Shown here one piece after another: positions 1 through 11,238 of a DNA stretch of 64,000 nt. A model generated the notes under the pieces. That model worked only from the letters and a program-made list of their open reading frames with translations. It did not search any database and was not told where the DNA came from. The stretch is from Corticium candelabrum (taxonomy: Eukaryota > Porifera > Homoscleromorpha > Homosclerophorida > Plakinidae), in contig NC_085088.1 in assembly GCF_963422355.1 (NCBI RefSeq), positions 5,781,414 through 5,845,413 of the forward strand, given 5' to 3'. A program made the translations under genes and the position numbers. Each line of letters begins with the position of its first letter. Position 1 is the stretch's first letter.

Positions 1-178
1 ACTCCAAAAACGATGAGATAGCATTGGGATTACCAAAACCGTGGAAACGACTGCCTCACGCAATTGGAATGTCCGACTGTCTGACAGTGTGCGAACAAGT
101 GATGAAGAACCGGTACTGTATATATACATACATGATGGTATGTCCACTGATTTCAGTGATGACTCTTTAATGTTTCTT

Positions 179-218
179 GTGTCACATACATACATACATA
201 CATACATACATACATACA

Positions 219-290
<72 letters not shown>
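179..290. repeat. (ACAT)n followed by (TA)n microsatellite
   Basis: About 65 bases of ACAT tandem repeat run directly into about 45 bases of TA repeat. The bases from 291 to about 712 hold no gene I can recognise; they are AT-rich upstream sequence of the receptor kinase. Confidence 0.95.
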
Positions 291-291
<1 letters not shown>

Positions 292-733
292 TGTGCTAAT
301 GTACCGTACTACTCTAGATGAGTAAATCGTATGCACACACATTGCTAATCTTTCTAAAATGTTTGCGGATAATTGGAGTTAAACATTCCTGTAATTCATT
401 TTGAAGAAAAAGCTGCTGACATAGGTCGTGCTTTTGCTCCTTTACGTTATTCTTTAGTTTGAAAATACAGATTAAAATCTGTATGCCAGTAAATTTGAAA
501 TTGTTTGAAATATATTAATAGAGCAATAATTCTCTGAGACAAGTAACGTCTCTTATCAATACGAGGTATATCAATTATGCAACCATTCCGGGGTGTGTGT
601 ATATAATTTCTAGAAAAAATGATTCGATAATGTAAAAGTTTGAAAAGTTACCAAATTTCTGAGGATTTTAGATTCTCTATGACATCAACATACTCTTGTA
701 GTATATAAGGTATTGCAGCAGCATAAATTCTGC

Positions 734-3700
734 ATGATTAACAATCGTATGGCTTTCGCTCGCAAACAATCGTTTTGTCTGTTTCTGCTGTGCTATTGTA
801 TCTTCCATGTTACAGTACAGAGCATTTCAGAAAGACTTCGAGACCAGCGAAAGCAAGGAGCCTATTTCGAAACATCAGCGAATGAGTGGGACTCGACGGT
901 ATATCACAGATCAAGAGACAGAAGCGTTCCAAAGTCATCAGTTGGAACTCAAGGTGCCGTCTATAGACGCTCAATTATAAACAGGCGGGCATATGCGTCT
1001 ATGGGCATAATTCAACATCCTTATGACAATCTGGAGCGAATTCTCATGTTCGGTGGTTATTCTGATTTACCAAATTCCATACGTGGCACGTGGGTGTACA
1101 CACCTATTGTCAATTCATGGTATCGTCTTCCGTTATCATCGAGTGAGCAACCTGTTGATAGAATAGGTCACACAATGGTGAGTTTGTGTAACACGACTGT
1201 CGTTCTATTTGGAGGCTTTCAAGACAGACAATCGTATGGTTTCAATGACACTTGGCTTTTTGACGGTATTCGGGAAGAATGGAAGAAACTGGAAGTGAAA
1301 ATGGAAGATGTGAAAGCTCGTGCATTTCACAGCGGTGTCGTGCTGCAACAGGAAAGAAGCAATTGTCGATGTAAAGAGAGTTTGTTTGTGTTTGGAGGCT
1401 TACAGCTGTGTGAAAACAATACGAACGTAAAAGAAACGAACGACTTGCTGGAATTGAGATGTCAGATAGATAAAGTCGGTGAACGAATGTATACATGGCA
1501 TCGACATGAGCGCTCGAGCCAACCCGAATGGCCGAAACGGCGTCATCTACACCATGCAGTCGCCATCAACGACCACACTATGTTAGTGTATGGTGGTGTG
1601 CAAGGAGAATCTGGAGTCATGACGGAATTGACGAGGGTAAGAGATGCCTGGCTGTTCGACAGCCAGAGTCATGAATGGCAAAGATCGTTTGATTACACGT
1701 TTCCTTACGACAGCATCAAGTTTAGAAGCTTTGCCTTGTTTGACATAACGCGTAATGAAATTCTTCATGTGACGGGAAGTGATGTATATAGACTAGATTT
1801 GACAGCAAGGAAATGGATTGAAGCTCGTTTCGTATCAAGCAACTCTACGTCTACTGCCGATCAATACATGACGGGGATGTCGGGCGTCTCTACAAGTTAT
1901 GGGAATTTCGTGTTCAGCGGCGTTAATCAAGATCAAGATGTATCTGAAACGAGAATGTGGTATCTGATGTTTATAGGCAATACATACGTATGGCAGCTGA
2001 GTTCTTTACCAAGAGAGAATCCTCCTATTGACCAAGGTTGGACATATCTGTATTCATGTCAAGTAGACGGCAATCTCTTGATACCCGTTTTTCAAGCACT
2101 TTTTACAAACCAGTTTCCATATCCATATGTGCGTATTATCTTGTATTACACGAAACTAATTTTAATCGGTTGGGACGAGTGGCAACACTATATGAATTTT
2201 TTCTTTCATTTATTTCACTATATGCTAAATGTGGCGACGAAATTTTTATCCATGTGCTTCGATCATCCTTTTGTTCTTACGCATTGGCATTTGGATATAA
2301 AAAGCAACACGTGGTGGCAGTATTCTAATGTTGGTCCTTCTTCATGCTTTCGCTACACGGCGGCGACGGGTTTTAACAACACTTACATGGTCACATACGG
2401 GACAGCAAAAAGTATTAACTTTTGCCACAAAAAGAATCTACCATTTTGTTTGAAGGAACGCCCTAAAGGTAAAGCAGACTTTCTCATACCCTCGTCAAAT
2501 GTTTGCGTTTATCTCATCCGTCAAAGGCGGTGGATCGAAGCTGATACTGTAAACACGCCTAGTTTCCGTCTGTATCCTACACTGGTGGACGTCGGGAACG
2601 GTTCTATTGTTATGATTGGAGGATTTGCATGCGATAGAAACACAACTGCAACAATGATTTACAACCAACTTTTAATTGGTGCACCTTCTTTCAAAATGAA
2701 GGAGTACAAAATAGATATGCCGTGGAACTGCTCGCTGCTCAACGATGTGTGGATGTTGGATTTGTTGAGAAACGACTCGTCTGTGACGGGAAGATGGACT
2801 CGCATTGATCCCGAACCCAACACTCCTGTGCCTATGGGTAGGCTGGGACATTCACTTTTTGTTGTAGATTCAATGGTTTTCATGATTGGAGGTTCCCATT
2901 TATTCTGGCAGGATATTTTGCAACACATTCGCACAACGAAAATGTGCGACATGAGGGCGTGTGGTCATGACATGAAGGATGCAATACGATCACAATTATT
3001 GCGCAGTTCTACGATTTTTTTGTGTTCTCATGACTTGTGGTATTTTGATTTGATTCGCAGACGATGGTATGAAGTACAACCATCTAATCACAACGATACG
3101 ATGTTTTATATCGTTCATCCAATCAATTTTTGCAAAGTCAAAGCGGCTGTGCTGGGAAGAAAAATTTTAGTGGTTCGTCACAATGTCAGTGAAAATCGCG
3201 GAGATTATGATCATCGATTAGATAGTGTAGTTACGCTTTCTCTTGATTCCAATGAATGGATCCAACAAACGGACAATCTTAGTTTTCCTGTCGACAGTCT
3301 GCACGTAGTGAATGGCAGCGTTTACGCGTCTGGTAGTTTGAGGATACCCAACAAGAAGTACAAATACATGCGTCTACCAATAGAAAATCAAGGTCAGCGA
3401 GTCTTGACGTCCATGCGGCCAGGCTGTCATGCCGGATGGTACTCTGAGAACTGGTCACTCAAACATTGCTCTCTGTGTCCGATAGGAAAGTTTGCTGTCG
3501 CCGGTTCTACATCGTGTTCTCCGTGCCCTTCGGGTTTGATAACAAAATCAGAAGGCGCCACCAACATGACTAGTTGTATATGTGATGCAAACTATTGTGG
3601 CAGACATGGAACATGTTTTGTTGTCAGGAGGGAAGGACAGCGTGCTGCTTATTGTCAGTGTGAATTCGGTTATACGGGATCACGATGTCAGTATCCTACG

Positions 3701-4850
3701 TATTACATTATCATGGTCGTGGCAATAGCTGTTTTGCTCATTCTATTTTGTCTCGTGATCTTCGTGCAGAGAATGATCAAATACAGACGAATGAAACAAG
3801 CGAGAGAGATGGAAGTGGAGCAAATGGGACGCGTGTGGACAATCGATGGATCAGAGTTGAGGCTGATCGAACGCATCGACAGAGAGACGCCTGGTAGTTA
3901 TGGAAACGTTTATCGAGCACGGTATCGCGACATGACAATGGCCGTAAAGAAACTAAAGATGGTGATGCGAGAAGGAAGAGTAGAGAGAGAATTCGAACGA
4001 GAGATATTATTTATGCGTTTAATTCGTCACGCAAACATTGTGTTGTTTGTCGGTGCGGGAAGATTTGCAAGAGACGGGTGTCCATTCTTGGTGTTGGAGT
4101 TTATGCAGCGCGGTGCTCTTAGTGCTATTCTTCGCAATCGCTTCGTTCGTTTGGACTTTATACAACAGATCACGTTTTGCCTTGATGCAGCCAAAGGAAT
4201 GGAGTTTCTTCACAGTCTTCAGCCTCCACGCATTCATTGTGATTTGAAGAGTAGCAATCTGTTGGTGAGCGAAGACTGGACAGTAAAAGTTGCTGATTTT
4301 GGCGTCGCTAGGTTAGTCGAAAGTCAAACAATGAGACAAACTGTGTGGCGACGCCATGACAAGCACTTGGAACTAGATGATCTCGCGACTTCACTTCTAC
4401 CCGGACACGGAAATCGCTCAAGTGATTTAAGTGCAGTTTTGTGGAGGGCGCCGGAGATATTCCAAAACGAAGCGTACGGAACACCAGCAGACGTGTACAG
4501 GTAAAAAGAGGTGTCGTATACAATTTATTATAACTTTGGTCTAAACAATCTTTGCTAGTTTTGGTATCGTAATGTGGGAAATCATTGCTCGTCGAGTTCC
4601 ATATGAAGACCAAAGGTTCAAGAATATCCAGGACGTTAAAGATGCGATATGTAGTGGGGCTCGACCGACTCTTGATCATTTTGACAATCGACAACATTAT
4701 GTTGATCTGATGCGTCAGTGCTGGTCGTCTAATCTCGACGAAAGGCCGCCGTTCAGCGAAATCGTTGCTCGTGTACAGCTGATGCGTCGTGAAGACTCGG
4801 AAAGAAATCAATCAGACGAGCATGTAGAGCTTGATGAAAGCAGCGTTTGA
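734..4850 (+). CDS. Kelch/EGF receptor with TKL-type kinase domain (two exons)
   Basis: Likely a single-pass receptor kinase. Exons are 734-4500 and 4559-4850, with a 58-base GT-AG intron (4501-4558, phase 2) whose removal restores DVYSFGIVMWEI; the protein is about 1352 residues. I start at the ATG at 734; the ATG at 749 also works and both precede a hydrophobic signal peptide (LFLLCYCIFHV). Kelch-like blades follow (repeated GG and W motifs, to roughly residue 870), then a cysteine-rich GCC2/GCC3-like segment (about 905-955), an EGF module (about 955-985), a transmembrane helix (about 990-1011) and a kinase domain (about 1040-1335). Visible kinase residues are the glycine loop GSYGNV, K1072 in AVKK, HCDLKSSN (D1170), DFG at 1188 and APE. 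HCD in place of HRD makes it a non-RD kinase of tyrosine-kinase-like type. Ligand and substrate cannot be told. Residues around nt 2100-2290 are unusually aromatic and may be a retained intron. Confidence 0.85.
4501..4558 (+). other. Intron of the receptor kinase gene
   Basis: GTAAAA donor and TTTGCTAG acceptor, 58 bases, phase 2. It separates the APE region of the kinase from subdomain IX. Its length sets the scale for the other introns inferred in this window. Confidence 0.85.
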
Positions 4851-4861
4851 TGGCAAGAATG

Positions 4862-4862
<1 letters not shown>

Positions 4863-4939
<77 letters not shown>

Positions 4940-4940
4940 C
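4863..4940. repeat. (TA)n microsatellite
   Basis: About 70 bases of alternating TA directly after the kinase stop codon. Nothing else is recognised up to about 5160. Confidence 0.95.
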
Positions 4941-5160
4941 TGTATGACACGTGCATGACGACTAATTGTCAATGTCTGAGTGCGAGAATATACTTAGCAT
5001 TATCTTAAAATGTGAGTTCACTTGAGGTCACTTATGTGCGAAAGTACGTTTCGAATGAAAACATTAAGCAATGCTTGACGTCAAATACCGTCCAACACAA
5101 TCTTTGCGTACGCGATACTTGTGTTATACTGTGCTCTACATATAAATCAATTTAAATATA

Positions 5161-5290
5161 TCTCTATATATAAAGAGATGATTTGCTTGTGTGTCTTTCT
5201 ATCTATATCGGTGGGTATGTCTGTCTGTCTATGTGTCTGTCTGACTGTGTTTCTGTACGTCTGTCTGTCTCTCTGTTTATAAGAAATACA
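5161..5290 (+). repeat. TCTCTATATATAAAG motif followed by degenerate (TCTG)n
   Basis: Starts with the 15-base motif TCTCTATATATAAAG and continues into TCTG-rich sequence. The same motif plus TCTG repeat recurs at 40199, and related starts occur at 41298 and 41673. Helitrons start with TC after an A, as here, so this could be a Helitron-like 5' end. No 3' end was found for this copy. Confidence 0.35.
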
Positions 5291-6017
5291 GTCAGCAGTT
5301 ATCACCAAATTGGTCAAGATCAATATGTGTGCATTTTGATTCTAAACATTATGGTTTTTGAAAACTATTTGGCGGAGGATTATCTGTACCAGGGGTCAAA
5401 GAAGTCGAGAGACTTGATGCATGGTTCATAACAATAAATGACACCACTTCTCGTCTATTGCTCGGAATAGCTTTATTTGCATCTGCGCTAGTCCAGGAAT
5501 CGATTGCGTCTCGTAGCTATACTCCGCAACTCAGTTTCGGCTACCGTGATGGGCGCCGCTCTCACCCTATGCCACGCCGGACAGGCCAAAACCGTGCGTG
5601 ATCCGCACTGACGCCCCAAGAAGACGCCTGGCCAACCACAATTGGTTCGAGCCAAGCAAAGGCACCACTATTGTGATCGTCATGACGCTGCGATAGCGAC
5701 TACTTCAGACGCGCGATCACCATACGCGGTAGCAAGACCAGCACTGAAACTACAGAAAGTATCGTTCCAGCGGCGAGTCGGCGGCGCTGCCCCAGACACC
5801 GAGGAATTCCTGATCGTAGATTTATCAGGCTCTGTTCAGATACCGCTTGAGATATTCGATAAGCTGGATGTTAACCGCAAAGTGCGCGTCGCTATCGACG
5901 AGGGCAATGTGACACCTGAATCGGGTGAGTGACAGATTTGAATCCGCCCCGACAGAGAATGGTACGATCGCACGTCGGACGGGACGACTGTACTGAAACC
6001 TTAGCCCGGACATCCGG

Positions 6018-6215
6018 TGTAGTAGGAAATCCGTCTCGGGGAAATCTGTCTCGGCCGAGACACATTTCCTTAGGATATCTGTCTCGGCTAGTCAGATTTG
6101 CTAGGAAATCTGTCACTACGCTGGGAAATTAGTCTTGGCCGAGACACATTTCCTTAGGATATCTGTCTCGGCCGAGGCGCTAGGAAATCTGTCACCACGC
6201 AGGAAATATGTCATT
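6018..6215 (+). repeat. Left terminal inverted repeat and subterminal repeats of Ginger
   Basis: TGTAGTAGG terminus, then repeated GGAAATCTGTCTCGGC-like units in both orientations (for example around 6046, 6075, 6146). These repeats are probably integrase binding sites, by analogy with other cut-and-paste transposons; that role is inference. Confidence 0.8.
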
Positions 6216-6258
6216 GTGTGTCTCACCCACACGCATGTGCAATTGTTTGATATTCTGA

Positions 6259-9200
6259 ATGACGGGAAGCGCCATGGAAGAGCAAATGTACGAGCGGGTC
6301 GTTTTCTACCTTGAAAACGGTTCATATCCAACAGGTAGGCTCACGAAGAACAGCTGTCACACCGTCTCTACGTCCGTGCGATTGCCGATCCTCCTAACGA
6401 TGTTGGTGATCTAGGTCTCTCGGAAAGCGAGAAGAGTGGTGTCCGTAAGAAATCCAAACTGTTCCAGCTAGAGGAAGGGATTCTCTACTTCCAAGACAAG
6501 AAACAATCGACACGCAGACAAGTTATCAGAGACGATACGACAAAAAGACAGGTGAACTCTCTAATTTCTCGGAGTTACGGGTTTCACCTCTAGTTAGCCA
6601 TGCATGCCCTAAACTGGGGTGTAGCAATCATTTTTAAATTGTTCGGGCCTAACGCGCGCTAAAGGAGGTGACCGCGGCACGTGACAAAGCATGACTAGCG
6701 TGCGCTACCATCCAGCTAATGAAAAACAGTGTCCCCACCAATTAATCTAATTGACCTAACTGTACGTCCCCAAAGTTATGTTTTGACTTTGCCACAAACT
6801 GGTCATGAAAAACTATAATATGATCCACATTATCGTATATTTTAATATTGGCCTGTAATAAAGACTCTATATACTCCAAATAAATAAAAGTAAATAATAT
6901 ATTTAATTGTCTATACCTAAACTGGAAGTTGCGGAAATCGTCTGTTGGTGTAAGTCAGTAATTTCAAAATTGGTCGCCCTCACCCTTTGGCAGTTTTGGT
7001 ACGCCCCTGCTAGTAAACTGCAAGGGCAGATGACAAAATTTCGTCATGTTGACTTAATAAAATGTTTACATTATGTCTTCTCTGTATATCCAGATTCTCC
7101 AAGGATGTCATGTCACTGGAGGTCATCATCTTGGCAGGGACAAAACGCTAGATCGAGTGACAAAGAAGTACTACTGGCTAGGAATAGTAGCTGATGTGAA
7201 ACAACTAGTGAGAACAAGCATGCATAATTTTTTCAGAAGGTGCTTCAAAATACTGTCTCTGCACATTTCATTTCTCAGGTTCAACATTGTGATATATGTC
7301 AGAGAGTGAAAAGAAAGTTTGATCATCCATCAGAACCGTTACATCCATTACCTGTACCATCTAAGGTCTGGTCGCAAATTGGCGTTGACTTGGTTGGACC
7401 ATTGCAAGTCACTAGTAGTGGCAATCAGTATATTGTTGTGGCTGTCGATTACTTCAGCAAATGGCCTGAAGCCAAAGCAATTCCATCGAAAGAAGCAATT
7501 CACGTTGCTGACTTCCTTAACTCACTCTTTCTACGACATGGATTTCCAGAGGTGTTGATATCCGATCAAGGTCGCGAGTTTTGCAATGCTATCTGCAATG
7601 AACTTTTGACAGAGACAGGAGTCAAACACAGAATTACGTCTGCCTACCACCCTCAAACAAACGGACTGACTGAGCGTTTCAATCAGACACTGAAAAATGG
7701 AATCTGCCAGATGACAAACTGCACAGATGAAGACTGGGATTCAACAATTGAGGCTATTCTATTTTCCTATCGCACTGCTGTTCATGCTTCGACCAAATTC
7801 ACACCATTCTTTCTTTTTAATAATCGAGATCCTCGTATGCCTCTAGATGTGCAACTGCATGCACACCACGTCTCAGATTCAACTGCGGAAACCACGATGC
7901 ATTGCCTGACTGATGAAGAGATGCAACATGATGTAGAACTGCTAGTCAATCTGAAACACCAGTATACAGCAGCTGCAAAACGAAATATTGTCAAAGCCCA
8001 GGAACGCCAGAAAGCTTACTATGACAAGCGCCATAATACATATTCTTTATCTCTCGATCTCAATGACCAAGTTCTTTTAAAAAATAGTAAACATGACAGC
8101 CGTAAGGGTGGAAAGCTGGACGTGAAGTGGACTGGTCCATACTGGGTGTCAGAACGTCTTCCGAAAGGCTGTTTCAAGCTGAAAAATGGAAATGGTGCTG
8201 TTCTGAAGCAAATCTTTCATGCAAGTCGTCTCAAACCGTATTATCCACCGCAGAGCTACGAGCCATGTGGTAGTGGCACTTCAGACGAGTGCAAAGATAC
8301 CGTATGCAGCGATTTGAACATGATTGTTTTGCATACACATGGCGTAAGTTCTGTTTATTAGATCAATGAAGATGAAAATGCTGCAGAAGCCATTGAATGG
8401 CACGCGGATGACTTACCTCTTCTATCCCCTGCGTCTGCATGTGTACGTGTGGATGCTTCAGTTGCATTCCAACCTGATGCGCAACCTTCAAGGACACATC
8501 AAAATGAAGGACAGGTAGAGGTCTTCTACAGTGACAGTCAATTAATCTAAAAATAATGAATGTCGTTAATATACCATTTTACACCAACTTCATATGCCTA
8601 ATAGAGCACTATAGCTGTGTTTGGATATTTTCCACCTTCTGTGCCTTGCAGGGGTTATTGGTGATGGATAACAGGACAGAAATAGAGGCCCGTTCATTAC
8701 CATCTACAACTCAACCATCAGCTTCATCCAGGGAAATCTCAGATGAAACTGACAAGGGAGCTTCATCCAGGGAAATCTCAGATGAAACTGACAAGGCCAC
8801 TGTTGGAAGCAGAAGTATCAAATGTGACAGACGTAAATTACGGTTGGAACCTAAGAAAAGAGTACGTTACCAGCTTGCGGTTAGCTCATTGAAAAATATC
8901 TTCTATTCTGTAATCCTTCTCTATGATTTGATTTGCCTTATACAGACAAATGAAGATGACAAAGAATGCAGTCAGACAGCGAATGAGGAGGAGAATAGCA
9001 GAGAAGAAGATGGAAAACGTAAGCGCAAGCTTGATTATAGGGGCCAAACTCAACCCCAAACAAAACGAAGACGTACTATAGTAAGTATCTCTTTGGGAAA
9101 CCCTCTGAAAGGTTTAACTTACGTATTCCATGAATTGATTAGGAATCTAAGAAGAACAGTGTCACTATTTCAAGGCGAATGAGAGAAATTCTCATGCAAG

Positions 9201-9907
9201 GCCGCGAGCTTACGGATGAGCATATTTCTCTTGCTCACAACATACTAAAGAAACAGTTTCCACACATTGATGGCCTACAGTCACCGTTACTTGCACAGAC
9301 GAATGGTTTTATCCCAGTCCAGCATGAGGGCATCCAGATACATCACGTCCCTGAGCGAAGCCATTGGGTAACTTCTAGTTGCTGTGGCCAACATATATCA
9401 GTTTATGACAGCAAAGAGGCCGGTTTTCAACTTAGTACTTCTCTCAGTCACCAGTTAGCCTTGATTTATAGGCTGGCGGTAGAAGATGAAAGCGAAGACG
9501 ATGATGATGGAAATGATCCCATCAACTTGTTTGTTCAAAAGCCCTATGTCCAACAGCAGAGGGGAGGTTCGGATTGCGGACTGTTTGCCATTGCATTTGC
9601 TGTGCATCTTGCTTTTGGAGACAATTTATCGACTCTGCAATTCGACCAGGCACTGATGAGACGGCACCTTCTCAAATGCTTTCAGCAGAAAGAAATGATG
9701 CCTTTTCCGCAGATGACAAAGACCACGGCTCATCGTCCCAAGAGACTTCGCGGTGTCATGATTGAGCTTTGTCGTTGGTGCTTGATGCCCGAGACATTTG
9801 CTGCTACAGTGAAGTGCCAGAAATGCGATGATTGGTGTCATTTGAAATGTGCTAGACCGATATTGCCTACTAGGAGCAAAAAATGGACCTGTGGTAACTG
9901 CAAGTAA
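6259..9907 (+). CDS. Ginger transposase: integrase + Ulp1 (C48) protease + PHD finger
   Basis: Eight exons fit splice consensus and phase: 6259-6334, 6415-6551, 7094-7207, 7279-8301, 8362-8514, 8652-8861, 8946-9080, 9143-9907. The first intron is phase 1 and the rest phase 0, giving about 870 residues. In order: an N-terminal domain (YLENGSYPTGLSESEK), an H2C2 zinc finger split by an intron (His near 77-82, Cys 113 and 116), a DDE integrase core with D146, D205 and E241 (35 residues between D205 and E241), a GPY/F motif (KWTGPYW), an acidic/basic linker, a C48 cysteine protease with H690, D705, a Gln-rich segment and C761 in GGSDCGLF, and a C-terminal C4HC3 PHD finger. The integrase should cut and join the element ends; the protease substrate (SUMO-like or the transposase itself) is unknown. 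The ATG at 6259 is chosen over the in-frame one at 6274 only because it comes first. Confidence 0.82.
6614..7009. mobile_element. Non-autonomous hAT-type MITE inside a Ginger intron
   Basis: Left end CTGGGGTGTAGC and right end ACGCCCCTG roughly mirror each other. Near the left end lies CGGGCCTAACGCGCGCTAA, which is also next to the right end of the hAT transposon at 11239-13860 and inside the MITE at 19976. The whole piece falls within the 542-base third Ginger intron (6552-7093), so it would not disturb the spliced gene. No clean 8 bp target duplication was found. Confidence 0.5.
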
Positions 9908-10194
9908 AAATTCTGCATGCATACACTAGCTGACACTATACACATGTATATAGTTCGTGTTTGCGTTCAACGTGCATTACTGTTTGCATTGTGTGTATGA
10001 TGAGCCTAGAACTTTGTTTAAACTGTGCTGTACGTATACATACGTATAGTGGGAGGCTGCAGTACAAATGAGAAACCTGGAATGCTGTGTTATGTTCCCT
10101 AGAAACGTGGTTAAATATATCATGATTTAGGCCCATTAGTAAATTCCCTGCTGCATGGAGGCATTTTCAATACCGAAACACCGGCCGTTCTGGG

Positions 10195-10384
10195 TTTTCC
10201 TAGAACATTCAGAGTGAGCTGCGTTTCCTAGCTCCGAGACCGATTTCCTAGGAAATCTGTCCCGCCCGATACCGATTTCCTAGAACATGCAGGGCGTGAC
10301 GGATTTCCTAGCTCCGAGACCAATTTCCTAGGAAATCCGTCTCGGCCGGGACAGATTTCCTGCCGGGACGGATTTCCTACTACA
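10195..10384 (-). repeat. Right terminal inverted repeat and subterminal repeats of Ginger
   Basis: The outer part mirrors 6018-6068 and ends GGATTTCCTACTACA. Several further copies of the GGATTTCCTAG motif lie inside it, spaced by roughly 25 to 60 bases. Confidence 0.8.
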
Positions 10385-10388
10385 CCGG

Positions 10389-11233
10389 GCCTCGGGTAAT
10401 AACTCTGCTAAACACCAGCCTACCGCAGTGGGGTAGGAAGATGTTCGCGAGCAAGGGCCTGTGCCGTGGATGTCATCATGAGTAAGCAAAAACTACGTCG
10501 CTAGTCCGACCCTAACCGGATTTGCAAAAGTTACCGGCAAAGAAAATTTAAATTCATACACTGAGCGATGAGGCTGCAGCCCCAATTCTCCGTTTCCTAC
10601 GGTGGTGTGCCGTATTGTACACGGTGGGCACGAACTAGGTTAAAAAATTCCAAAGCACATCACTGAACTTGGAATCACCCTACTCTGGTGCCTCGACTGA
10701 TCCAGACTGTAAAAAGGATGTTGCAAACTAAATGGTTTTGACAATTTAGCAAGGTTTTAATAAAATTTGGTAAATACTATAGTATACATATACATTCGAA
10801 TATTAGTAGATGAATTTTATATCTACAACTTAGTATCGTACATGTAATAAACTATGTATGGAAGCATTGGTGCAAAGCCATTAAAATACACATTCGGTTC
10901 CTGCTTACAACTCTACGTATTAGAGGCATGCTAAAAAATTATGATCCCTTACAAAGATGACCCAAATGTGTTTTGACTCTTGAAAATTGCTTCATTTCAA
11001 TTTCAATTTATGGTGTTCCCAAAAAATTTTTCAAGCCCTCGGACACTTAATAACAACATGCCCTCAAGGTCTCTACATCTGTCACAATGTATTAAATTTA
11101 TGATCACGCTTTTGTGTCCTAGAATCGTATACGTCCGTTATACATGTGCAGCCATTTATACGCTGGGGTTTGGGGGCTGGAAGGAGTCAAACTCCCTGCT
11201 CAGCGCTGCGAGTTGCCTTTCGATTCAAAGTAG
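10389..11233. other. Intergenic DNA between Ginger and hAT
   Basis: No gene recognised. The sequence has moderate GC content to about 10640, then becomes AT-rich. A 122-codon open frame (10980-11348) runs into the hAT end and shows no domain. Confidence 0.6.
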
Positions 11234-11238
11234 TATAG

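Larger units (their letters stand above)
6018..10384 (+). mobile_element. Ginger1-type DNA transposon, apparently whole
   Basis: The element is 4367 bp. Its ends are inverted repeats starting TGTAGTAGGAAATCCGTC and ending in the reverse complement, with good pairing over about 50 bp. Both subterminal regions (to about 6215 and from about 10195) carry many copies of a GGAAATCYGTC motif. CCGG precedes the element (6014-6017) and follows it (10385-10388), a 4 bp target duplication. Inside is one gene with a Gypsy-like integrase, a Ulp1 protease and a PHD finger. Ginger (Gypsy INteGrasE Related) transposons are known for exactly this combination: retroviral-type integrase, terminal inverted repeats, short target duplications, no reverse transcriptase, no capsid. 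I see no stop or frameshift once the predicted introns are removed. Confidence 0.88.

Noticed and set aside
4308-4811. 167-codon minus-strand frame over the kinase domain.
   Set aside because: It is antisense to a well-supported kinase exon and crosses the intron.
5415-5641. Possible solo LTR or similar repeat on the minus strand (TGTGGTTGGCC start, AATAAA, CA end).
   Set aside because: No second copy, no flanking duplication that I could confirm, and no coding part beside it.
5642-5932. 96-codon open frame before the Ginger element.
   Set aside because: No ATG start, no recognised domain and no matching exon across the insertion.
8344-8361. An 18-base GT-AG piece (GTAAGT...TTAG) that could be an ultra-short intron in the Ginger gene.
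   Set aside because: A 60-base intron from 8302 to 8361 uses the same acceptor, keeps phase 0 and matches the size of other introns here.
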